This document shows, piece after piece, positions 23,367-31,972 of a DNA stretch of 32,139 bases (positions are counted from its first letter, which is position 1; each line of letters begins with the position of its first letter). The notes beneath the pieces were generated by a model. It had not been told where the DNA came from. It saw only the letters and a program-made list of their open reading frames with translations, and searched no databases. This DNA is from Streptosporangiaceae bacterium. Its GTDB lineage: Bacteria; Actinomycetota; Actinomycetes; Streptosporangiales; Streptosporangiaceae. The stretch covers positions 1 to 32,139 of the forward strand of contig JASHOL010000182.1 in the NCBI GenBank assembly GCA_030041135.1, in the 5' to 3' direction. The translations under genes and the position numbers were made by a program.

Positions 23367-23450
23367 GGGCGTGACTCTACCTTGCCCGGGATCACCAGCA
23401 GCCACGGCCGGTCCTGGCGCACGCAGCGGCTGCTATGGCACAGTTCCCGC

Positions 23451-24341
23451 ATGGCGGGGCAAACTCCACCGCAGGCCGACGTCATGCTAACCGCCGATGA
23501 CCTGCTCGGGGCGTGCGAGCGGTTCCTCGGCCCGGTCACGCTGGTCTCGGACATGTCCTGGCAGCTCGGGGACAACAAGGTTGTCCAGTTGTCCGACCGC
23601 TACGGTCGCTCGTGGATCGCCAAGGCAGTCCGTTATCAGGAAGCTTACGAGCGCGAGCTGTACGCGCTGCGGCGCTGGGCGCCTGCGCTTGCGGCCGGCG
23701 CTCCGGCGCTGCTGGCGGCCGATGACCAGCTACGGCTCCTGATCCTGGCCAGCCGGCCAGGTCGCCTGGCCGAGGAGACCGGCGCCGAGACCGACCCAGG
23801 CGTGCACGAGCAGGCGGGCCTGCTCACCCGCCGCCTGCACGATGCCGAGCCGCCGGTTCTCGACGGCGACATCGCCGCCTCGGCCGTAAGGAGGCTGGAG
23901 GTCTGGATAGCCCGCGGCGCGCACCTGCTGAGCGATGAGGACATCGGCTTCAGCCGGGAGGAGGTCCGCCCGCTCGCCACGATCGGGCCGGTGCCGAAAG
24001 TGCCCTGTCATCTCGATAACCAGCCGCGGAACTGGCTGGTAGACGACGCGGGAACAGTCAGCCTGATCGACTTCGGCATGTGCAAGCAGGAGGTGTGGGT
24101 TAAGGACGTCCGGCGGCTGTGCGTCCAGCAGTGGGTCGGCCGGCCCGACTTGCGGGACGCGTTCTTTGCCGGGTACGGCCGGGGGCCGACCGTGGCTGAG
24201 CTGACCCTGCTGCGCTGTTACGTGGTCTACAGCGCGCTCAGCACGATCGTCTACGCCAGCGAGCACGCCGACGCGGGCTTCGAGGAGCAGGGCCGCCGCA
24301 CTCTCGCCGAGCTGCGGGCGGGCACCCTCACCGTGCCCTGA
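23451..24341 (+). CDS. Phosphotransferase, APH family
   Basis: A 296-residue kinase-fold protein of the aminoglycoside phosphotransferase (APH/choline kinase) family. A likely ATP-binding Lys is K58 in SWIAKAV. The Brenner motif is HLDNQPRNWLV (catalytic D189, N194) and the metal-binding motif is LIDFGMC (D207). Substrates in this family range from antibiotics to sugars and amino alcohols. Nothing in the neighbourhood identifies the substrate, and antibiotic resistance should not be assumed. The ATG at 23451 has no strong ribosome site, and MLTADDLL at 23484 is an alternative. It converges on the M20 peptidase gene with a 20-base gap. Confidence 0.85.
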   Translation: MAGQTPPQADVMLTADDLLGACERFLGPVTLVSDMSWQLGDNKVVQLSDRYGRSWIAKAVRYQEAYERELYALRRWAPALAAGAPALLAADDQLRLLILASRPGRLAEETGAETDPGVHEQAGLLTRRLHDAEPPVLDGDIAASAVRRLEVWIARGAHLLSDEDIGFSREEVRPLATIGPVPKVPCHLDNQPRNWLVDDAGTVSLIDFGMCKQEVWVKDVRRLCVQQWVGRPDLRDAFFAGYGRGPTVAELTLLRCYVVYSALSTIVYASEHADAGFEEQGRRTLAELRAGTLTVP

Positions 24342-24361
24342 TCGCGCCCCCGGCGAGCGCC

Positions 24362-25492
24362 TCAGCTCCCGGCGAGCAGGTCGGCGATGAGACCGGCGAC
24401 CAGAGCGGCCCGCCCCGGCAGCTCATCGACAAGCACGTGCTCGTCGTCCGCGTGGGCTCCCCCGCCGACGGCGCCGAGCCCGTCAAGCGTCGGCGTGCCG
24501 ATGCCCGCGGTGAAATTGCCATCGGACCCGCCGCCGACCGCGGCTTGGAGCGGCGGCGGGAGCCCGAGCCGCGTGGCCACGGCCACGGCACGATCGAAAA
24601 GTGCCGCGGAAGCGGCTGCGGGCAGCGGCGGCCGGTTCGCGCCGCCCGTGACCTCGACCACGGCTCCCGGCAGGCCGGGCCGCAGCGCGCGCATGGCGGC
24701 ATCTACCCGCTCCTGTTCGGCCGCGTCCGGCACGCGCGCATCAACAGCGAAGCTGCCCGCATCGGGAACGGTGTTGGCAGTAGTGCCGGCCGACATGAGA
24801 GTCGGGGTGACCGTGGTGCCCGTGCCGGCGTTGCCCAGCGTGCTGACCGCGAGCACCTGGCGGGCCAGTTCCAGGGTCGCGTTGACACCACGCTCCGGTT
24901 CCAGCCCGGCATGTGCCGCCTTGCCGCGAACGGACACACGGTAATGCGAGACTCCCTTCCGCTCGGTCTTCAAGGCTCCGCCGGCCGCGGACGCCTCGAG
25001 CACCAGGGCGGCGACACACGCGCCTGCCTCCGCCTCGATGAGCGGGCGGGAGCTGGGCGACCCCACTTCCTCATCACCGGTGACCAGAATCGTCACGCCG
25101 CCCGCGCCTGCCAGTTCCGCCGCCGCGTGCAGCGCGATCACCACGCCCGCCTTCATGTCGAAGCAGCCGGGCCCGCGCAGCATGCCGTCGGTCACCGCGA
25201 ACGGGTGCGCCGCCAGCGACCCGGCCGGCCATACCGTGTCGTGATGGCCGAGGAGCAGGACCCGCGCCGGGCCTTCTCCTAGCCGCCAGCGCAGGTGCGT
25301 CCGGCCGTCAAGGACGATCCGCTCGGGAGCCAGGCCGAGGCGCTGGGAGCCCACCCGCGCGACGACGTCCGCGCTGCCGGCGACCGCCGAAAGGTCGGCC
25401 GACGGCGACTCGCAGGTCACCATCGCCTCGGTGTCGGCGATCATCGACGGCAGCCGCGCCTCCATCCGGGTGACCAGGTTCGGCCAGTCCAC
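24362..25492 (-). CDS. M20 family metallopeptidase, CPG2-like
   Basis: A 376-residue di-zinc peptidase or amidase of the M20 family, closest in pattern to carboxypeptidase G2-type enzymes. Ligands are visible: H84 and D85 in LLGHHDTVWP, D112 in GCFDMKAG, E141 and E142 in TGDEEVGS, E166 in LVLEAS and H352 in HADDEHV. The lid domain begins near KGVSHYRVSVRGKAAHAG. There is no signal peptide, so it acts inside the cell. The likely reaction removes a C-terminal residue or acyl group from small peptides. The GTG at 25492 follows the stop of the S9/beta-lactamase fusion by one base, implying translational coupling. It is the last gene of the operon. Confidence 0.92.
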   Translation of the reverse strand: MDWPNLVTRMEARLPSMIADTEAMVTCESPSADLSAVAGSADVVARVGSQRLGLAPERIVLDGRTHLRWRLGEGPARVLLLGHHDTVWPAGSLAAHPFAVTDGMLRGPGCFDMKAGVVIALHAAAELAGAGGVTILVTGDEEVGSPSSRPLIEAEAGACVAALVLEASAAGGALKTERKGVSHYRVSVRGKAAHAGLEPERGVNATLELARQVLAVSTLGNAGTGTTVTPTLMSAGTTANTVPDAGSFAVDARVPDAAEQERVDAAMRALRPGLPGAVVEVTGGANRPPLPAAASAALFDRAVAVATRLGLPPPLQAAVGGGSDGNFTAGIGTPTLDGLGAVGGGAHADDEHVLVDELPGRAALVAGLIADLLAGS

Positions 25493-25493
25493 C

Positions 25494-28400
25494 TCAGCTC
25501 ACCTTCGGCGTGGCCCGGACACTGTAATGGAGGTACTTCTCGCCGGTGCGCAGTTCGTAGAACGTCACCGGAGTCCAGGTCTGTGACTGCGGCTCCCTCA
25601 CGACGAACAGTCCGGGCTCGACCGCCACCATCACGTATTCCTGCACGGGATCGGGCGTCAGCTCGGCCAGCGGCCCGGTGACCGTCGTCCGCAAGACCGG
25701 GCCGTCGCCGGAGACCAGCACCTCCAGGCGGGCACCGGCCCGTTCGTAAACGCCCGCGTAAGGCCGCGCGTCCACCTCGACGGCGGTCGCCGGCGGGCTG
25801 AGCGGCCTGGGCATGTCGACGTCGGCGAGCTGGGCGAAGATCTCCCGGTACAGATCCTGGTACAGGTCTTTGGTGCTGCCGCCGTTGGTCAGCAGCGTCA
25901 CCGCGAGACCTTCCCGTGGGAGCAGCCGGAGGAATGCTGACTGGCCGATCGTGTTCCCGTCATGTCCGATCAGCCGGCGCCCGTCCCATCCGAACCGGAT
26001 CCAGCCGAGGCCCCAGGAGTCGCCGAGCGTGTGCTTGTCAGGCAGGTCGGCGTGCATGCCGGCCATGGCGGCCGCGCTAGCCTCGCTCAGCAGCCTGGTG
26101 CCGTCGGGCGCAAGTCCGCCAGCAAGGTGCAGTCGCGCGAAGCTCAGCACGTCGGCAGGCGTCGAGCAGATAATCCCCGCCGGGCCCAGCGATCGCGGCA
26201 GGCTCCAGATCCCGGCCCTGGCCGGCTCGCCGGTGCCCTCGCTGACGTGCCCGACCGCGGCCCGGTGCAGGAGGGCTTCCTCCGGTAGCGTCACCGTGTG
26301 CTCAAGGCCCAGTGGGCTGAAGATCCGGTCGCGCATCGCCTTGTCCCACGTGCCACCGGTCAGCTTCTCGATGACCCGCCCCGCCAACGCGAACCCGGAG
26401 TTGCAGTACGACCACGTCGCGCCGAGCGGGTGGTTCTGCCCGGCCTCGCCGAGCCGGGCCACGTACTTCTCGACGCAGTCGTCGCCGCGCCCGGTGTCGG
26501 TGAATACGTCACCGTCAATGCCGCTGGTATGCGTCAGGAGGTGCCGCATCGTCACCTGCTTGGTGACATCAGGGTCGGCGAGCCGCAGCTCGGGCAGCAC
26601 GTCCGCGATAGGCGCGTCGAGGTCGAGCAGACCCTCGTCGACCAGCTGCATGACGACGGTCGCGGTCCAGGCCTTGGAGATCGACCCGACCTGGAACAGT
26701 GAGTCGCTAGTCACCTCGACGCCGGTTTCCTTGTTCAGCACGCCGTAGGCGAGCTCGACCAGCTCGTCGTCCCGGCCCTGGCTGACCCGCAGTATTCCGA
26801 GCGCGGCTCCAGGGACGCGGTGCCTGTCGGCCAGCACGGCCAGCCGCCGCTGCCAGTGGGCGGCATCGATGCTGGGCCGGCGCGGACCCGCGGCGTCGCC
26901 TGCATACTGCTCGACCCACTCCACGACGCGCCGGTTGACGTCGATGCGGTGCGACGGCTTCCCGTCGAGGATGAACAGGTGCGAGGCGTCCGGGTACAGG
27001 ACCAATTTGGTGGGCACGCCTCGCTCGTACAGCGCCGTGTGCCACTGCTCGGCCTGGCCGATCGGGCAGCGAACATCGGCGGCCCCGTGCAGGATCAGCG
27101 TCGGCGTCCGGACGTTCGTGACTTGTGCCATCGGGGACATGGCCGCGTAGGCGGCCTGCTCGGCCCAGGGCTGGCCGCCGAGCTCGAACTCACTGATGTG
27201 ATGGCCGCCATCCGAGGTGCCGGCCATGCTGACCAGGTCGCTGACTATGCCCCCGGCGACCGCGGCCGCAAACCGGTCGTCCCGGCTGGTCAGATAGCAG
27301 GTCATGAAGCCGCCGTAGCTGTAGCCCGTCACCGCGAGCCGTCCGGGGTCGGCCAGCCCTTCCGCCACGAGCGTGTCGATCGGCTCGAGGAAGTCCCTGG
27401 CGTCGGCCTGCCCCCACCCGCCGAGCGCGGCGTTGAAGAACCGTTCGCCGTACCCGTCGCTCGCCCTGGGGTTTACCAGCAGCACAGCCCAGCCACGGGC
27501 GGCAAGCTCCTGATGGTAGACGTGCACCGGGTCGGCCGCCCCGTTCCATGCATTGTGCGGCCCCCCGTGAACATCGAGCAGCAGCGGCTGCGGACGGGCC
27601 GCAGCCGGATCGCGGATCAGCCAGCCGTGCACGGTCGTGCCGTCCGAGATCTCGAACTCCCGCTCCTCGCGCGCGAAGAACTCCATGTCGTCAAGGCTCG
27701 CGCCGTGGCTGGTCCTGACGGTCTCCTCGCCCGTGCCCAGGTCGACCGTGACGATCTCGCCGTATGAGGTAGGCGTGGCCAGCACGACCGCCAGCGTGCC
27801 GCCCGCGACGGACAGGCCGCCGACAACGCGGCCGGATCCGGTGACCACGGGCCGGGGCGGTCCGTCCTTGGTCACCGCGTACGCATGGCTGCAGCCGTTA
27901 TCGCGTACGCAGAACACTACGGTCTGTCCGTCTCCGGCCAGCTGCGGCGGCGCCCCAGGGTACGCAGGGCCACCGGGCATGACGTTGCGGTCGAGCGGCC
28001 CGGCCAGGTTCGTGACCTGCCCGCCGTCGAGTGGAACGCGCAGCAGCCCGGAGTGACCCACCGGCCGGCCCACGGTGCCGACGACGAGAAGAGCCAGCCC
28101 GTCCGCGGTCCAGGTGGTGCGGCCGCCGGTGCCCTCGGGCAGGCCGACCAGCTCCGGCTGAGCCGCCGGGTCGGATACCTCGAGCACGTAGACCGGCGCG
28201 CCCATGGTCAGGTCAGAGTCGGGCGGCGTCGTCGCGGCGAACGCCAGCCGACTCGAGTCGGGCGACCAGGATGGCCGGGCGGCGTGCCAGTCACCGCTGG
28301 TGACCTGCCGGCACTGCCTCGTCGCCATGTCGACGACGTGCACGTGGTTGCGCACGGTGCGGAGCAGGCCCGCGCCGTCGGACTGGTAGTTCAGCCGATC

Positions 28401-28850
28401 GGCCACGATGGGCGCCGCCGCGCGCCGGGCCCTGGCCTTCTTGTCCTCCCCCGCTGCGGCGTCCATATCCGCCGGCGCGGTGAAGGCGATCCTCGAGCCG
28501 TCCGGGCTCCAAGCTGGTGGCCCCGCCCCGAGCGGCAGCGTCGTGAGCTGCTCCGGCTCGCCGCCGGCGGCCGGCAGCGCCCAGACCTGGGCCGGGCCGT
28601 CCTCAGCCCGCAAGAACGCTATCCGGGCCCCGTCGGGCGACCAGGCGGGCGCGGAGTCCGACTTGCCGCGCGTCAGCTGCGCGGGTTCTCCCGCCACCGC
28701 GCCGACCCGCCACAGCGTCCGCACGGTCCGGTCCGCGTCCGCATCGATGGTGGCGAGCACGTAGGCGATCTGGCTGCCGTCCGGGGCTACTGCAGGTTGT
28801 TCCGGCACGGCAAACGTGGTCAGGTCATCAATGCGCTGGCGTCGTGTCAC
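25494..28850 (-). CDS. S9 peptidase fused to beta-lactamase-fold hydrolase
   Basis: A 1118-residue protein with two serine hydrolases in one chain. Residues 1-400 form a TolB/WD40-like propeller (repeats such as SAPAWSPDGARIAFLRAEDG). Residues 420-660 are an S9 acylaminoacyl-peptidase-type domain with S511 in GYSYGG, D592 in GAADVRCP and H624 in DASHLF. After a short linker, residues 670-1118 are a class C beta-lactamase/esterase-like domain with S723 and K726 (SISK), Y815 and N817 (YCN) and GHDG, ending in a C-terminal barrel. No signal peptide is seen. The start is GTG at 28850 with GGAGG upstream. It lies 29 bases after its stand-alone paralogue. The frame is uninterrupted, so a sequencing-error fusion would need to have been in-frame. 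Confidence 0.9.
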   Translation of the reverse strand: MTRRQRIDDLTTFAVPEQPAVAPDGSQIAYVLATIDADADRTVRTLWRVGAVAGEPAQLTRGKSDSAPAWSPDGARIAFLRAEDGPAQVWALPAAGGEPEQLTTLPLGAGPPAWSPDGSRIAFTAPADMDAAAGEDKKARARRAAAPIVADRLNYQSDGAGLLRTVRNHVHVVDMATRQCRQVTSGDWHAARPSWSPDSSRLAFAATTPPDSDLTMGAPVYVLEVSDPAAQPELVGLPEGTGGRTTWTADGLALLVVGTVGRPVGHSGLLRVPLDGGQVTNLAGPLDRNVMPGGPAYPGAPPQLAGDGQTVVFCVRDNGCSHAYAVTKDGPPRPVVTGSGRVVGGLSVAGGTLAVVLATPTSYGEIVTVDLGTGEETVRTSHGASLDDMEFFAREEREFEISDGTTVHGWLIRDPAAARPQPLLLDVHGGPHNAWNGAADPVHVYHQELAARGWAVLLVNPRASDGYGERFFNAALGGWGQADARDFLEPIDTLVAEGLADPGRLAVTGYSYGGFMTCYLTSRDDRFAAAVAGGIVSDLVSMAGTSDGGHHISEFELGGQPWAEQAAYAAMSPMAQVTNVRTPTLILHGAADVRCPIGQAEQWHTALYERGVPTKLVLYPDASHLFILDGKPSHRIDVNRRVVEWVEQYAGDAAGPRRPSIDAAHWQRRLAVLADRHRVPGAALGILRVSQGRDDELVELAYGVLNKETGVEVTSDSLFQVGSISKAWTATVVMQLVDEGLLDLDAPIADVLPELRLADPDVTKQVTMRHLLTHTSGIDGDVFTDTGRGDDCVEKYVARLGEAGQNHPLGATWSYCNSGFALAGRVIEKLTGGTWDKAMRDRIFSPLGLEHTVTLPEEALLHRAAVGHVSEGTGEPARAGIWSLPRSLGPAGIICSTPADVLSFARLHLAGGLAPDGTRLLSEASAAAMAGMHADLPDKHTLGDSWGLGWIRFGWDGRRLIGHDGNTIGQSAFLRLLPREGLAVTLLTNGGSTKDLYQDLYREIFAQLADVDMPRPLSPPATAVEVDARPYAGVYERAGARLEVLVSGDGPVLRTTVTGPLAELTPDPVQEYVMVAVEPGLFVVREPQSQTWTPVTFYELRTGEKYLHYSVRATPKVS

Positions 28851-28879
28851 CGGGGCGTGCCTCCTCCGTCAGGGTGCTG

Positions 28880-30322
28880 CTAGTTATGGCCCGAGGTCGC
28901 GGCGTCGCTCGCGGCCGCCCCGCGGTCGGGCCAGGCGGCGTCGGCGCGCCGCGTTGCCCGCCCGCTGTGGATGTATAGCGCCCGCCCGGTCCCGTCGTCG
29001 CCAAGGAACACGCGCGTCTCGTGCCGTCCGTGCTCCGCCCGCACGGAAATGAGCGTGTCCGGCTCAAGCGGTACAAGCTCCTTGCGGGCGGCCTGACGCC
29101 CGAACTCGGCGGCGATGCCCTTGGGGGTCTCGTCCAGCCAGATCCGTCCCGACTCGTCCTGCGACACGGTCAGTTCGGTTATCTCGCTGGCGTAGGTGCC
29201 GAGGTAGCGGCGGGCGTCAACCTGCGCCGGCTCGGCAGGCGGGGTTGGCTGCGTTGGCAGCTCGACCCCGGCCAGCTCTCGCAGCAGGTCGCCGAAGATC
29301 TCGTCGTACACCGCCCCAGGGTTCCCGCCGTTGGTCAGCAAGGCAATGGCGACGTCTCGTTCCGGGACGACGCGCAGGAATGCGGACTGGCCGATGGTGT
29401 CGCCGTCGTGCCCGATGACGGTGCCACCAGGCAGGTCGTAGATCTCCCAGCCGAGCCCCCAAGCGATGGCCATCACGCCGGGCGCTGGCACCTTGACCTG
29501 TGGCTCGGCCATCGCCTTGACGCTGGCCGGACTCAGCACCACCGTACCGTCGGCCGCCTTGCCCCCGGCCACGTGCATGCGCGCGAACGTCAGCAGGTCG
29601 CGCGGCCGCATCGACAGGACCGACCCGGCGGGCGCGTTCGAGCGCATGAGCGCCCAGACCGGTGCGGGAACCGGGTCGGCGTCCGGCGCTGGCTGAATGT
29701 GCCCGACCGCGACCCGGTGCAGGATCGCCTCGTTCGCGCTCGTAGCGGCGTGCGTGAGCGCCAGTGGCTTGAAGAGATGATCTCTTAGGCAGGCATCAAA
29801 CGGCTTGCCGCGCAATACCTCCACGATCCGGCCGAGGACGCAGTACCCGGCGTTGTTGTACGAGAACATCGCACCGGGCGGGAACAACTGGGCGACGGTA
29901 GCCAGGGTCGCGACGTACTTCTCGACGCACTCGTCGCCGTCTCCCGTGTCGGTGAAAAGGTCGCCTTCAAAGCCGGCGGTGTGGCACATCAGCTGCCGTG
30001 TCGTGATCTGCGCCCCGGCGGACTCATCGGCGAGCCGTAGGTCAGGCACGTACCGGCGAACGGGAGCGTCGAGGTCAAGCTGGCCCGCCTCGACGAGCTG
30101 CATCAGCAGCGTCGCCGTCCAGACCTTGGTGATCGAGCCGACCTGGAAGAGCGAGTCAACGGTCGCTTCGACGCCGGTCGCCTTGCTCAGCAGGCCGGCC
30201 GCGTGTTCTCTTACCTGACCGCCGACCGATACCGCGAGGGCTGCGCCCGGCACCTGGTTCTCGGCGAGCAGGCTCGGGAGACGATCTTGCACACGCTGGC
30301 TGATCTCATCCAGATTCGGCAT
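28880..30322 (-). CDS. Beta-lactamase-fold serine hydrolase
   Basis: A 480-residue class C beta-lactamase/EstB/D-aminopeptidase-like hydrolase. S63 and K66 lie in VGSITKVWTA, Y155 and N157 in FSYNNAGY, and the third motif is GHDG. It shares uncommon stretches with the C-terminal half of the downstream fusion, such as FTDTG.GD.CVEKYVA and GHDG.TIGQSAFLR, so the two are paralogues. A C-terminal domain of about 130 residues follows the catalytic part. No signal peptide is visible, so periplasmic beta-lactamase action is unlikely; D-peptide, ester or amide hydrolysis fits better. The start ATG at 30322 is preferred over GTG 30340; neither has a strong ribosome site. It is the first gene of the three-gene operon. 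Confidence 0.9.
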   Translation of the reverse strand: MPNLDEISQRVQDRLPSLLAENQVPGAALAVSVGGQVREHAAGLLSKATGVEATVDSLFQVGSITKVWTATLLMQLVEAGQLDLDAPVRRYVPDLRLADESAGAQITTRQLMCHTAGFEGDLFTDTGDGDECVEKYVATLATVAQLFPPGAMFSYNNAGYCVLGRIVEVLRGKPFDACLRDHLFKPLALTHAATSANEAILHRVAVGHIQPAPDADPVPAPVWALMRSNAPAGSVLSMRPRDLLTFARMHVAGGKAADGTVVLSPASVKAMAEPQVKVPAPGVMAIAWGLGWEIYDLPGGTVIGHDGDTIGQSAFLRVVPERDVAIALLTNGGNPGAVYDEIFGDLLRELAGVELPTQPTPPAEPAQVDARRYLGTYASEITELTVSQDESGRIWLDETPKGIAAEFGRQAARKELVPLEPDTLISVRAEHGRHETRVFLGDDGTGRALYIHSGRATRRADAAWPDRGAAASDAATSGHN

Positions 30323-30391
30323 GTACCGACCATAGGCCACGACACGTCGGGAACCAGACGGCCAGTCGGCCTTCAGCGACGACTCGGCTGC

Positions 30392-31363
30392 CTACTGGCC
30401 GAACATCCAGAAGGTCTGGGCCTCATACCCGCTTGAGCTGGCGGAAGCTGGCGGAACGTACACCTGCTGGAACCCGGTTGGTATCGGGGCGGAGAGGTGG
30501 GCCAGGTTGGCCCTGGTCGGCGCCAGCAACCCGAACTGGGTGGTCGTCTGCCATCTCTGGCCGGGTTGCGACCAGGTGATCACCATGCGCGACGGCAGGT
30601 AAGTCGACGGGTTGACCAGAACGACTAGCGAAGCGAAGGCGTAGCCACCTCCACCCGACTGCACGAGCCGGACGAGGTCGGCCCGGCCGACTCGCTGATG
30701 GCCTGCGGCCGTGAGCAGCTTGCAGCCGACCAGCGCACGGATCGTGGCCGGCCAGTTGGTCAGGTCGTTCGGGTTCAGGTCCAACGTCGCCAGGACGCCT
30801 CGCGCATCGGAGCAGCCCAACTCAGCCTCGAAGCCCGTGAGCTCTTGGCGGATGACAGCCTGGTGCAGGTACTGGACCGTCAGCATCCGCAGGCCGCCAG
30901 GGACTCTGGCAGCCGTGAGGCTGAAGAACGGACGCCCCGAGCTGCTGTATTCAACCTCGTTGAACCGGTCGCGAGTGGCCCAGGCCAGGTCGGCGCGGTA
31001 GGGAAAGCTGGACGCAGCGGCCGGGCTGAGGCCGGTAAAGGTCGTGCGAATGAAAAAGATGTCATCGGCCCGGCTGGCCGCCGCGAGAGCGTCGTCGACG
31101 TGGGTGGCGACATAGCCAAGGTCTCGGACCTGCGCGCCGCCGAGGTCTTGGACCTGAGCGCCGGAGCCGTCGGCGACGTTCGTGAGCGCGACCGCCGCAC
31201 CCGCGATCACCCCCATGGCAGCGGCCGCAGCGGACACGCCTGCCCTGACCCGGCGCTTGCGCCACCGCAGGAACGATCTGCGCGCGAGCCCAGAAGGCAT
31301 TACCACGTGCTCGGCGAACTGCTCCATGCTGCTGCGAAGCTCGTCTGTGAACTGGGCGTTCAT
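30392..31363 (-). CDS. Membrane protein, putative anti-sigma partner
   Basis: A 323-residue protein. A cytoplasmic N-terminal segment (about 1-40, with a basic RRSFLRWRKRR patch) precedes a single membrane helix (about 41-61, AGVSAAAAAMGVIAGAAVAL) and a long extracytoplasmic domain. Its ATG overlaps the sigma-factor stop by ATGA, so it is translated with the sigma factor and probably controls it or carries its signal. The N-terminal part is short and lacks the zinc anti-sigma HxxxCxxC motif. The outer domain (about 95-320) resembles the CU044_5270-type proteins often found after SigE-family genes, but I cannot name it firmly. An extracellular cue is likely; its nature is unknown. Confidence 0.75.
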   Translation of the reverse strand: MNAQFTDELRSSMEQFAEHVVMPSGLARRSFLRWRKRRVRAGVSAAAAAMGVIAGAAVALTNVADGSGAQVQDLGGAQVRDLGYVATHVDDALAAASRADDIFFIRTTFTGLSPAAASSFPYRADLAWATRDRFNEVEYSSSGRPFFSLTAARVPGGLRMLTVQYLHQAVIRQELTGFEAELGCSDARGVLATLDLNPNDLTNWPATIRALVGCKLLTAAGHQRVGRADLVRLVQSGGGGYAFASLVVLVNPSTYLPSRMVITWSQPGQRWQTTTQFGLLAPTRANLAHLSAPIPTGFQQVYVPPASASSSGYEAQTFWMFGQ

Positions 31364-31893
31364 ACGGCGGTCCCCTGTCCGTGTGATGCGTCGGCCTCTG
31401 GTCGGGCGGCACTGAGCTGGCGCAGGCGGGCCAGTGCCCGCGCCGTCGTTGACTTGACTGTGCCGACAGTGCAGCCGAGGATGTCGGCGGCCTCGGCCTC
31501 GTTCAGCTGCTCCCAGTACCGCAGCACGATGACGGCACGCTGCCGCGGGGGCAGCTGAAGCAGCAGGCGGATGAGGGCGTCCCGCCGATCCACCTCGTCG
31601 GTCCGGTCCTGGACAACGGCGGGCTGCAATGGGCGTAGCAGGAGGTATTTCCTGCGGAAAAGTCCTTGCTGGCGCCAGCCGTCGGCGGCCAGATGGTAGA
31701 GCGTCTTGCGGAGGTAGGCCTCAGGGTCGCCCGTGATGCTCGCTCGGCGCCTGAACAGCCGCTCCAGTGCCGCCTGCAGAAGGTCTTCGCCGGCCTCCTG
31801 GCTACCGGTGAGCAGGACCGCCGCCCGCAGCAGCGGCTTGCCCCGCTGGGCCAGGAACAACTCCAGATCGTCGGCCGCGTGGGCACGGTCCAT
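31360..31893 (-). CDS. ECF RNA polymerase sigma factor, SigE family
   Basis: A 177-residue group 4 sigma factor. Region 2 spans about 8-75 (FLAQRGKPLLRAAVLLTGS, EDLLQAALERLF, PEAYLRKTLYHLAADGWR). Region 4 spans about 112-158 (LPPRQRAVIVLRYWEQLNEAEAADILGCTVGTVKSTTARALARLR). The pattern matches the actinobacterial SigE-like family. ATG 31893 is chosen because GGAGG lies seven bases before it, while the in-frame ATG at 31944 falls inside the predicted -10 element. The gene is followed by an overlapping membrane partner and preceded by an ECF-type promoter, so positive autoregulation is likely. Confidence 0.9.
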   Translation of the reverse strand: MDRAHAADDLELFLAQRGKPLLRAAVLLTGSQEAGEDLLQAALERLFRRRASITGDPEAYLRKTLYHLAADGWRQQGLFRRKYLLLRPLQPAVVQDRTDEVDRRDALIRLLLQLPPRQRAVIVLRYWEQLNEAEAADILGCTVGTVKSTTARALARLRQLSAARPEADASHGQGTAV

Positions 31894-31940
31894 GCGGCTG
31901 CCTCCGTCCTCCGGCGATGGCCATTCAAGCTTGTCGCCAT

Positions 31941-31972
31941 CCAAGTACGGGCGACCGTCGCAAAAGGTTGCC
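31941..31972 (-). promoter_or_regulatory. Candidate ECF promoter of the sigma operon
   Basis: On the minus strand GGCAACC (31966-31972) is followed after 16 bases by CGTACTTGG (31941-31949). The AAC-type -35 and CGT-type -10 are the usual signature of ECF promoters in actinomycetes. It lies about 50 bases before the sigma-factor start codon, which suggests autoregulation. Confidence 0.55.

Noticed and set aside
23451-30322. Antibiotic-resistance cluster (APH kinase plus beta-lactamases)
   Set aside because: The APH-like gene runs in the opposite direction and is not in the operon. The beta-lactamase-fold proteins lack signal peptides and sit with peptidases, so degradation of peptides or amides is more likely than drug resistance.
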